Below are positions 32,703-39,665 of a stretch of DNA of 64,000 nucleotides, piece after piece. The position numbers and the translations under genes are program-made. Under the pieces are notes generated by a model. That model saw only the letters and a program-made list of their open reading frames with translations, did not search any database and was not told the origin of the DNA. The stretch comes from Xanthobacteraceae bacterium (GTDB taxonomy: Bacteria > Pseudomonadota > Alphaproteobacteria > Rhizobiales > Xanthobacteraceae), in NCBI GenBank assembly GCA_004297465.1, contig SCUB01000020.1, forward strand, positions 164,183-228,182, written 5' to 3'. Numbering within the stretch: position 1 is the first letter of the stretch; the number at the start of each line of letters is the position of its first letter.

Positions 32703-33887
32703 CTACTTGGCGGGCCACGCCGGCTTCGGCTTGAAATCAGCCGTGGCGATCGACGGCGGCCAGATCAGGGTCATGTTGCCGCCCTGGATCTGAAGCAGTC
32801 CGGCTGGAGTGCCGACGTTTTCAATGCCTTCGAATTTCACCGGTCCGTTGACGGTGTCGAAGGTATCCGTGGCGATGGTCTTGCGGATGGCGTCGCGATC
32901 GAGCCCGACCTTGGCCACGGCCTGTTCCAGAATCTGACAGCTCATGTAGACCAGCGGCGCATTCAGATAGCTCGGCGGCTCGTTGTATTTTTGCACATAC
33001 GAGTCGAAGAGCGCGCGGGCGCCGGTCCATTGCTTGTTATCCGGAGTCCAGTGGCCCATGGTCACGATGCCGTTGAGCGCTTCGCCGAATTGCTTGGCGA
33101 AGGCCGCTTCCGTTGGACCCACCTCGACAAACTGGAATTTGGCGTCGATACCAAGCTCGCGGGCCTGCTTCAGGTAGATCGCGGAGTCGGAAGGAAACGA
33201 AAAGGCGACCACGGCGTCGGGATTGGCCTGCTTCACATTAATCAGCATCGCCGTCATGTCCTTGATGGACGGCGGATATTCCTCGCTGACCTTGACCTCG
33301 ATTCCGGCCTTGGTCAGCGCCGGAACGAGATAGGTTTTCGATTCGAGGCTGAAGGGAAGCTGATTGGCGAGCAGGGCGATGCTCTTGATGCCCTTGAGCT
33401 TGAACAGTTCGACCAGCGACACCGCAAGGCGGTCCGGCATCTGGCCGGTGGTGAACCAGATGTTGCCCGGCTTGATCTCGCGCAGCTTGACCGAGGCCGC
33501 GGTGTTGCCGACCATCGGGAACTTGTAGCGCTCGACCACGCCGGCCGCGGCGATGTGGGAGGACGTGCCGTAGGGCGCCAGCAGCAGGTCGACCTTGTCG
33601 CCGGTGATCAGCTTCTCATAGATCTGCACGACCTTTCCGGCGTCCGACTGGTCGTCGTAATAGACCAACTCGACTGGCCGCTTCACCCCTTTGACGTCGA
33701 GGCCGCCGCGCGCGTTGACCTGATCTTTCCATAACTCATAGATTTTGATCTGTCCGTCGGCTGCCCCGGCAAACAGGCCGGTCTTGGCGACGGCAAAGCC
33801 GACCTTGACGGGATCGGCCGCATCGGCGGTTCCGGGCAAGAGCAATCCGGAACCGATCGCAAGCGCCAGCAAGGCTTTCTTGAGCAT
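32703..33887 (-). CDS. ABC transporter substrate-binding protein (LIV type) of the hydantoinase locus
   Basis: Periplasmic binding protein of 394 residues with a signal peptide (KKALLALAIGSGLLLPGTADAA, about residues 3-24). The mature domain begins VKVGFAVAKTGLFAGAADGQ, and VYYDDQSDAGKVVQIYEKLI is the usual second strand-helix unit. The start is the ATG at 33887 with GGGGGA 9 bases upstream; the earlier frame start at 33959 lies in the promoter/operator zone. It is the first gene of the LIV transporter operon, divergent from the GntR gene. It determines what the transporter takes up. I cannot name the ligand. Confidence 0.92.
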   Translation of the reverse strand: MLKKALLALAIGSGLLLPGTADAADPVKVGFAVAKTGLFAGAADGQIKIYELWKDQVNARGGLDVKGVKRPVELVYYDDQSDAGKVVQIYEKLITGDKVDLLLAPYGTSSHIAAAGVVERYKFPMVGNTAASVKLREIKPGNIWFTTGQMPDRLAVSLVELFKLKGIKSIALLANQLPFSLESKTYLVPALTKAGIEVKVSEEYPPSIKDMTAMLINVKQANPDAVVAFSFPSDSAIYLKQARELGIDAKFQFVEVGPTEAAFAKQFGEALNGIVTMGHWTPDNKQWTGARALFDSYVQKYNEPPSYLNAPLVYMSCQILEQAVAKVGLDRDAIRKTIATDTFDTVNGPVKFEGIENVGTPAGLLQIQGGNMTLIWPPSIATADFKPKPAWPAK

Positions 33888-33946
33888 GTGTGTTTCCCCC
33901 AAAGCATTATTATTTAGGACAGCAAGCGCGTTCAACTTGCCGACCA

Positions 33947-33966
33947 ACTTGTCGACCATTATTGTG
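33947..33966. promoter_or_regulatory. GntR half-palindrome in the divergent binding-protein/gntR promoter
   Basis: The sequence GTCGACCATTATT (33951-33963) matches the right half and centre of the palindrome at 28603-28626. The left half is degenerate (CTT instead of ATG). It lies between the divergently read binding-protein gene and gntR, about 60 bases from the binding-protein start and 45 from the gntR start. It probably lets the GntR protein control the transporter operon and itself. It is an imperfect site, so it is less certain than the first. Confidence 0.6.
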
Positions 33967-34008
33967 TCCCATGTGTTATCCTTGTCAAGGGAGAGGCTTG
34001 TCAGTTAG

Positions 34009-34749
34009 GTGATTAAGGCAGCGGACATCTCAGGACTCAGGCCAGTGAAACCCGTAAAGACGCAACCCATTAGCGATGCTCCGGATTTCAGCCCTTCGGC
34101 GGTTCAGCGCGTGATCGACGTTGTGCTTGGCCGCATCCGCTCCGGGGAGTATGTCCCCGGCCAGATCATCGTGGCGCGTGACCTGATGGGCGAACTGAGC
34201 CTGAGCAAGGCGCCGGTGCGCGAAGGCATCCACGTTCTTGTCGGCGAAGGCGTGATCGAGTTGCTGCCCAACCGCTCGGCACGCATCCGCAGATTGTCGC
34301 TCAAGGATCTGCTGGACTTCGTGGAAGTATGGGGCGCCGTCGGCGGCGTGAACCTGCGCCTGGGCAGCCAATATATCGGCGATCCCGATAGCCGGCGCCG
34401 TATCGCCGAGGCCCTCAAGGCCATCCAGCGCACGGAACGCAATCGAATTCCTTATGACTTCTTCATGGCCATCGCCCATCTGCACTCGACGCTGGCGGAC
34501 ATTTCAGGCAACGGCTACATCCAGGCCATCATCACGCGCGCGCATTTCGACCACTTCCATCGCCATATCGAGCGGATGTTTCCGGGCGCCTATTGGAACG
34601 AGCACATCATCGCTTTCAAGCGGGCCGGCGAGGCGCTGCTGGCCGGGGATGGCGACAAGGCCGAAACCATCTACCGCAACCACATGCGCTGGGTACGCGA
34701 TATATTGGTCGAATCTCTTTATAATAAACAACGTCAACCCAACGCGTGA
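34009..34749 (+). CDS. GntR-family transcriptional regulator (FCD subfamily)
   Basis: Regulator of 246 residues. The winged helix-turn-helix (about residues 30-95) includes VIDVVLGRIRSGEYVPGQII and LSLSKAPVREGIHVLVGEGVIEL. The C-terminal helical domain has His residues spaced as in FCD ligand-binding domains (AIAHLHSTLADISGN, FDHFHRHIERM, NHMRWVRD). The start is GTG 34009; no strong ribosome site is seen. It is divergent from the transporter/hydantoinase locus, and a shared half-site AATGGTCGAC lies in the gap and again before the PyrK-like gene. It most likely represses the locus until a pathway intermediate binds. Confidence 0.88.
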   Translation: MIKAADISGLRPVKPVKTQPISDAPDFSPSAVQRVIDVVLGRIRSGEYVPGQIIVARDLMGELSLSKAPVREGIHVLVGEGVIELLPNRSARIRRLSLKDLLDFVEVWGAVGGVNLRLGSQYIGDPDSRRRIAEALKAIQRTERNRIPYDFFMAIAHLHSTLADISGNGYIQAIITRAHFDHFHRHIERMFPGAYWNEHIIAFKRAGEALLAGDGDKAETIYRNHMRWVRDILVESLYNKQRQPNA

Positions 34750-34820
34750 TTGAATTCCTGTTGGCATTCTTCCGAGGAGGAATATCAAGGGAGTCCTCCA
34801 GAATCCGCCAAGCAAATGGC

Positions 34821-34847
34821 GGGCCCAAGAAATAACGGGCCCAAGAA
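34821..34847 (+). repeat. short direct repeat before the acyltransferase gene
   Basis: GGGCCCAAGAA occurs twice, at 34821-34831 and 34837-34847, separated by 5 bases. The second copy forms the ribosome-binding region (AAGAAG) of the GTG start at 34851. It may be a slippage-type duplication that moved or doubled the ribosome site. Confidence 0.6.
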
Positions 34848-34850
34848 GAT

Positions 34851-35915
34851 GTGAGCAAGACCTTGACTCGCACCGACACCGAATTGTCCTACCCAGACTA
34901 TCTTGCGAATTCCCATCGGCCGGCATTCGACGGATTGCGTGCCCTTGGCTTCCTGCTCGTCATCACCGCCCATATTCCCAGCGTGCCGTTCTTTGGCTAT
35001 CTGCATGGCTGGTCGGCCGTCTGGATGTTCTTCGCGATGAGCGGCTATCTGATCGCGATGCTGATGATGCGGGAGGAGCGGCGTATCGGCCGCGTTGCCT
35101 TTGGGCCGTTTCTGGTCAAACGCTTTTGCCGGATCGTGCCAAGCTACTGGATGGCCATCCTGATCTATTGGCTGGCGTGTTTCACGCTGGAGCTTGCGCC
35201 TGGCGATTACGCGTCATTCATGGCGCGGCTGCCCTATTATCTTGCCTTTCTGCCGGAATATGCGGACGGAAACGAATTCAGCATCTTCACTCATTCCTGG
35301 ACGGTCGGGGTCGAACTGAAGTTCTATCTGCTGTTTCCGCCGGTTCTGTTTCTGATGATTCGGAACGCGAACTGGCGGTTTGCCGTGACCGCGATTATCG
35401 CCGTGCTGTTGACGATGCAGGGATCGTTTAACGCCCAGTCTTATTGTGCGCTGCTGTACGGAGCCATGCTGGCGTTCGCGCTCGAAAGACCTCAAGGCTA
35501 CGCATTCGTCGCAAGGCTGACGCGAGTGCCCGTCGTGGTGCCTCTGGCCTTTATCGTCGCGTTGTTCGCAATGCTCCGTTATACGGAACAGCTTACGGCG
35601 GTCGCCTTCGTGGCCACGTATTTGATGGCATATGCGATCATCCGAGGAGCCGCGATGTCGCGAGTCCTGGCCTGGCTGCCGCTGGTCTATCTGGGGCAAC
35701 GCTCTTACGGCGCCTATCTGCTCCACTTTCTGGCGATCCGCCTCGGCTATCTGGTGTTTGGCGACAGCACCGCGACCGGCGGTCTTCTGACGGCCTGTTT
35801 CTGTCTCGCGATCACCGTGCCGGCGGCAGAGCTCATGTATCGGGCGATCGAGTTGCCCGTCGTTGATTATGGGCGGCGCCTGTTGAGCGGAGCGAGTTCG
35901 GTATCCATTCGCTAG
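34851..35915 (+). CDS. membrane acyltransferase, acyltransferase 3 family (OafA-like)
   Basis: Integral membrane protein of 354 residues with about ten hydrophobic segments. The N-terminal catalytic region RPAFDGLRALGFLLVITAHI has the His of the family, followed by WMFFAMSGYLIAMLMMREE and RFCRIVPSYWMAI (the R-x10-H and RFxRI hallmarks). Such enzymes move acetyl or other acyl groups onto cell-surface sugars or lipids. The GTG start at 34851 follows AAGAAG. The gene is alone: 100 bases after gntR and 160 before the next gene, on the same strand. No sugar-polymer genes are nearby, so the target is unknown. Confidence 0.88.
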   Translation: MSKTLTRTDTELSYPDYLANSHRPAFDGLRALGFLLVITAHIPSVPFFGYLHGWSAVWMFFAMSGYLIAMLMMREERRIGRVAFGPFLVKRFCRIVPSYWMAILIYWLACFTLELAPGDYASFMARLPYYLAFLPEYADGNEFSIFTHSWTVGVELKFYLLFPPVLFLMIRNANWRFAVTAIIAVLLTMQGSFNAQSYCALLYGAMLAFALERPQGYAFVARLTRVPVVVPLAFIVALFAMLRYTEQLTAVAFVATYLMAYAIIRGAAMSRVLAWLPLVYLGQRSYGAYLLHFLAIRLGYLVFGDSTATGGLLTACFCLAITVPAAELMYRAIELPVVDYGRRLLSGASSVSIR

Positions 35916-36075
35916 CGCGCTGGAGATCGAGGGCCGAGACAGGATCAACTCTGTGCGAGCGCCAGGCCACAGGAACCGCCGGTAATGATAGTGTTTTCGC
36001 AGGCGGGGAAAAGCGCATCGAGGTCATGAAGGCGCGGCAGGAGCCATCCCCGCCACTCCGCGAAAAGGCATACCG

Positions 36076-36822
36076 ATGTTCAAGCGTATCATCCTTGATC
36101 GCGATCGCCGCGCGCTGCTGGGCGCGGCCGGCGCGCTCGTTCTGCAAGTGGTGCTGCGCCCGACAACCGCGCTGGGGCAGGCGGCCGCTCCCCCGATGAA
36201 AATCGGCGTCATTGGCGCGGGCCATATTGGCGGCACGGTCGGCGGCCTCTGGGTCAAGGCGGGCCATCCGGTCTTCTTCTCCTCGCGTCATCCCGATGAG
36301 CTGAAGGGTCTTGTCGCTGGCCTGGGTCCTCTTGCCCAGGCCGGTGCGGTCGATCAGGCGATCGCGTTTGGCGACGTCGTCTTTATCGCGGTGCCTTACG
36401 GCGCGATGCCGCAGATCGGGGTGGATTACGGCAGATCGCTGGCCGGCAAGATCGTGCTCGATGCCGGCAATGCTGTCGCCAGTCGCGACGGCGCCATCGC
36501 TGACGAGGCCGAGCGCGACGGCATCGGCGTCACCTCGCAGAAATATCTGCCCGGTGCACAACTGGTGCGTGCGTTCAACACGCTCTCCTATACGATCTTC
36601 GCGCGCGAGGCGAGCCGCCCCGCGCCAAGACTCGCGGTGCCCATTGCCGGCGATGATCCGGAGGCGGTGCAGGTTGCCGCGGGGCTGGTGCGCGATGCCG
36701 GCTTTGATCCGGTTGTGGTCGGCAGGCTGGCCGATGCGCGCCGCTTCCAGCGCGGCGGGCCCGGATACGGCCAGAATGTGAGCGCGGCCGAGCTCAGACA
36801 GAAACTGTCGCTGGCGCCATGA
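36076..36822 (+). CDS. NADP-binding oxidoreductase with apparent Tat signal (F420-dependent NADP reductase-like fold)
   Basis: Protein of 248 residues. After the N-terminal segment [20 protein letters not shown] and ALGQAAAPP, which reads like a twin-arginine signal, comes a Rossmann domain KIGVIGAGHIGGTVGGLWVKAGHPV, then VFIAVPYGAMPQ and LVRAFNTLSYTIFARE. The fold is that of the NADPH:F420 oxidoreductase / YqcZ-type family, normally cytoplasmic. The His/Arg after the motif (SSRHPDE) suggests NADP binding. Export of a nucleotide enzyme is unusual. Its stop overlaps the start of the MFS gene by 4 bases, making a three-gene operon with an aldo/keto reductase. A wrongly chosen start, at the inner Met before KIGVIG, would remove the signal. 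Confidence 0.82.
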   Translation: MFKRIILDRDRRALLGAAGALVLQVVLRPTTALGQAAAPPMKIGVIGAGHIGGTVGGLWVKAGHPVFFSSRHPDELKGLVAGLGPLAQAGAVDQAIAFGDVVFIAVPYGAMPQIGVDYGRSLAGKIVLDAGNAVASRDGAIADEAERDGIGVTSQKYLPGAQLVRAFNTLSYTIFAREASRPAPRLAVPIAGDDPEAVQVAAGLVRDAGFDPVVVGRLADARRFQRGGPGYGQNVSAAELRQKLSLAP

Positions 36823-38096
36823 CAGCGCTTCAGAATTGGCTGCAGCGTGCTGTGCCGGCGACACCGCGGGAGCGCGCGGCGGCGCTGTGGTCATTCGCCT
36901 ATTTCTTTACGCTGCTGGCCGGTTACTACGTGTTGCGCCCGCTGCGCGACCAAATGGGAATAGCCGGCGGTGTCAGGAACCTGCCGTGGCTCTTCACCGC
37001 GACATTTGCCAGCCTGCTCATCGCGCAGCCGCTCTATGGCGCACTGGTGGCAAGGCTGCCGCGGGTCAGGTTCATACCCATCGTCTATCATTTCTTTGTC
37101 GCCAACCTGATGCTGTTCTGGTTGCTGCTGATATTCGGCATCGCGGAGGTGATTGTCGCGCGTGTATTCTTTGTCTGGATCAGCGTGTTCAACCTGTTCG
37201 CGGTTGCCGTGTTCTGGTCGTTCATGGCCGACCTGTTCAATGCGGAGCAGGGCAAGCGGCTGTTTGGCTTCATCGGCGCCGGCGGCACGGCCGGAGCGCT
37301 GCTCGGGCCCGTCCTTACGATCGGGCTGTCGGTTCCGCTCGGCGCCGTCAATCTGCTGATCGTGGCGGCTGTCTTCCTCGAACTTGCTGTATTCAGTGTC
37401 CATCGGCTTGAGCCCGCGGCCAAGGCGCCGGAATCAGCGAATCTCGAACAGCGCGTGGGCGGGAGTGCTTTCGCGGCGTTGCCCGAATTGATCCGCTCGC
37501 CTTATCTCTTAGGCATGGCCGCCTGGGTCAGCCTGCTCTCATTCGGCGCGACGATTGCCTATTTTGCGCAAGCCAACATTGTTTCGGCTTCAATCCAGGG
37601 CGCGGCGGCCCAGACACGCATCTTCGCGAGCATCGATCTTGCCGTCGGTCTGCTGACTTTGGCGACGCAGGTTTTCGCCACCGGCAGGTTCCTCAAGCGT
37701 TTCGGCACGGGCATGGCCGCCGGCATGCTGCCGATGGTCTACATCGTGGGCTTTGCCGCGCTGGCGATCGCACCGAGCCTCATCGTCGTGGTGATGCTCC
37801 AGGTCGCGCAGCGCTGGATGAATTTCGCCATCGCGAACCCGGCGCGTCAGGTATTCTTCACGGTGGTCGGGCGCGAGGAGAAATACAAGGCCAAGAATCT
37901 GATCGACGTCGTCATCTATCGCGGGTCGGACGCGGTCTATGGTTGGGTCTACGACAGCCTGCAGGCGCTGGGGCTCAAACTCGGCGCGATCGTGCTTTGC
38001 GCGCTTCCGGTCGTGGCCGGTTGGCTTGTGCTTTCCGCGGCATTGGGGCGGGCCCAGGAACATCGCGCAACGGAACAGAACGGCGAAGGAGATTAG
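36819..38096 (+). CDS. MFS-type transporter resembling NTP/NDP exchangers
   Basis: Membrane protein of 425 residues with about twelve hydrophobic segments. The N-terminal stretch LWSFAYFFTLLAGYYVLRPLRDQMGIAGG and the later FVWISVFNLFAVAVFWSFMADLF and QGKRLFGFIGAGGTAGALLGP are features of the bacterial proteins annotated as NTP/NDP exchange transporters (ATP/ADP translocase-like) within or near the MFS. True activity of these bacterial relatives is mostly untested. It is sandwiched, with a 4-base overlap and a 2-base gap, between two predicted exported nucleotide-dependent oxidoreductases, which makes nucleotide or cofactor transport an attractive but unproven role. Confidence 0.82.
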   Translation: MTALQNWLQRAVPATPRERAAALWSFAYFFTLLAGYYVLRPLRDQMGIAGGVRNLPWLFTATFASLLIAQPLYGALVARLPRVRFIPIVYHFFVANLMLFWLLLIFGIAEVIVARVFFVWISVFNLFAVAVFWSFMADLFNAEQGKRLFGFIGAGGTAGALLGPVLTIGLSVPLGAVNLLIVAAVFLELAVFSVHRLEPAAKAPESANLEQRVGGSAFAALPELIRSPYLLGMAAWVSLLSFGATIAYFAQANIVSASIQGAAAQTRIFASIDLAVGLLTLATQVFATGRFLKRFGTGMAAGMLPMVYIVGFAALAIAPSLIVVVMLQVAQRWMNFAIANPARQVFFTVVGREEKYKAKNLIDVVIYRGSDAVYGWVYDSLQALGLKLGAIVLCALPVVAGWLVLSAALGRAQEHRATEQNGEGD

Positions 38097-38098
38097 AG

Positions 38099-38998
38099 AT
38101 GTCGACAAGCCGAATAACCCGCCGGGACTTCGCCGTCCTCGCCGGCGCGGCGCTGGTGTCGCCCGTGGCCATCGCCCAGACCGATGCACCGCTTGTCATG
38201 CGCGCAATTCCCCATGGCGGTGAGCGCGTTGCGGCCGTCGGCCTTGGCACCGCTCGCGTGTTTGATGTCAATGACGAACCGACACGGCGCAAGGCCGCCG
38301 CGGTCGTGCAGGCTCTGACTGCGAATGGCGGACGACTTGTCGATACGGCTTCGACTTACGGAGACGCCGAGGCCGTGCTGGGCGCCATCATCGCCGACGC
38401 GGGTCTGCGCGACAAGCTCTTCATCGCCACCAAGCTCGAATCGCCCAACGCTGAAGAGCTCAAGCGTTCGTTGGCGCGGCTCAAGATTGCCGAGGTCGAT
38501 CTGCTGCAGCTGCACAATGTCAGAAGCACGCAGCAATCCCTCGCGGCATTCAGGGGGTGGAAGGAGCAAGGTATATGTCGCCATGTCGGCATTACGTCGA
38601 CATACCATCGCGATTATCCCGCGGTTGAGGCCGTGCTCAAACGCGAAAAACCGGATTTCGTGCAAATCGACTATTCGCTCGATAACCGCGCGGTCGAGAA
38701 AAGCATCCTGCCGCTGGCCGCCGACGTCGGCGCCGGCGTGCTGATCGCATTGCCTTTCGGCCGCGGCCGATTATTCCGTGCCGTGCGGGGCAAGGAGCTT
38801 CCCGACTGGGCGCGGGTCTTCGCCAACAGCTGGGGACAATTTTTCCTGAAATATCTGCTTGGCGATGCGCGCGTGACGGCCGTGATACCCGGGACCGCTG
38901 ATCCCGGCCATATGACGGACAATGCCGACGCGATGCGCGGCCCGCTGCCCGATTCCGATCAGCGCCGCCGAATGGTCGACTTTGTCGAGGCGCTTTGA
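38099..38998 (+). CDS. aldo/keto reductase with Tat signal
   Basis: NADP-dependent aldo/keto reductase of 299 residues. The N-terminus SRITRRDFAVLAGAALVSPVAIAQT is a textbook twin-arginine signal with an AxA-type cleavage site. The catalytic tetrad is visible: Asp and Tyr in VDTASTYG, Lys in IATKLES, His in LLQLHNV. The C-terminal part FLKYLLGDARVTAVIPGTADPGHM is family-typical. The start is ATG 38099, with GAAGGAG 11 bases upstream; the longer open frame overlaps the MFS gene. It is the third gene of the operon 36076-38998. Periplasmic Tat-linked aldo/keto reductases are known in Proteobacteria, but how NADP(H) would be supplied there is an open question. Confidence 0.88.
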   Translation: MSTSRITRRDFAVLAGAALVSPVAIAQTDAPLVMRAIPHGGERVAAVGLGTARVFDVNDEPTRRKAAAVVQALTANGGRLVDTASTYGDAEAVLGAIIADAGLRDKLFIATKLESPNAEELKRSLARLKIAEVDLLQLHNVRSTQQSLAAFRGWKEQGICRHVGITSTYHRDYPAVEAVLKREKPDFVQIDYSLDNRAVEKSILPLAADVGAGVLIALPFGRGRLFRAVRGKELPDWARVFANSWGQFFLKYLLGDARVTAVIPGTADPGHMTDNADAMRGPLPDSDQRRRMVDFVEAL

Positions 38999-39140
38999 TC
39001 GAGACGCGTCGCGACTCTCACCCGGTGTCTGGCGCGATGAGGGATGGGATCACGGAAGCGCGGCTGAAGCCCTAGGCACTTGAGATCCCGGCTGATTTGC
39101 CTTAGAGGCAGAAACTCTAGCTTCCGCCACAATTTCCATT

Positions 39141-39587
39141 ATGATTGCACCCATGGCGCTTAGGCACCGGCTAGCAGCACTGATCTGGGCAGCGATCCTT
39201 GTGGTCGCGGCGCAGTTTATTGCCGGCTCCGCCTTCGCCCATTCGGCGCATTCGGGACACGCTCACCATCAATCGGCTGCGGTCTCTTCGCCGTCCCATA
39301 CCGAGCACAACTTCCGTTCTTCCGCCGAAGCGCAGCCTGTCCAGGCGGAAAAATCGGTTGAGAGCTTCATCGCACTCGGCCAGACCGACCAGCCCGCAGC
39401 GCCATCAGGAAACTGCACCGGGGGTTGCTGCGGAAGCGGGATCGGCTGCTGCGGCGCCGTTCTCGCGGGCTCATTGAATGCGCTCTCAAGCCTTGGGCGC
39501 GCGAGAGAAATTGTTTCCATTACTTTTGAGCGCGGCTTGGGCATAGACCCCGAAGCACTGGCGCGACCTCCCAGAATCCTCGCCTAG
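39141..39587 (+). CDS. small secreted His- and Cys-rich protein of the RND metal-efflux operon
   Basis: Protein of 148 residues with a signal peptide (about 1-33, ending GSAFAHS). The mature start is His-rich (HSAHSGHAHHQ), and a Gly/Cys cluster CTGGCCGSGIGCC lies at about residues 98-110, followed by a hydrophobic segment. These residues suit metal binding in the periplasm. I do not know the family by name. It runs with the adaptor and CzcA-like genes, 78 bases upstream of the adaptor. The 142 bases before it hold no gene; no clear metal-regulator box was identified. Confidence 0.75.
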   Translation: MIAPMALRHRLAALIWAAILVVAAQFIAGSAFAHSAHSGHAHHQSAAVSSPSHTEHNFRSSAEAQPVQAEKSVESFIALGQTDQPAAPSGNCTGGCCGSGIGCCGAVLAGSLNALSSLGRAREIVSITFERGLGIDPEALARPPRILA

Positions 39588-39665
39588 ACGCCTGCTTGCG
39601 CGCGTGCGCAAGCCGCTGCCGGCAATTCCGCCGGGAGCTTGACGCGGACTGCGAGGATTCTTGTC

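Noticed and set aside
39000-39140. MerR/CueR-type operator before the metal-efflux operon
   Set aside because: There is a small GCCT-TAG-AGGC dyad, but the -35/-10 spacing and arms do not fit the CueR pattern well enough.
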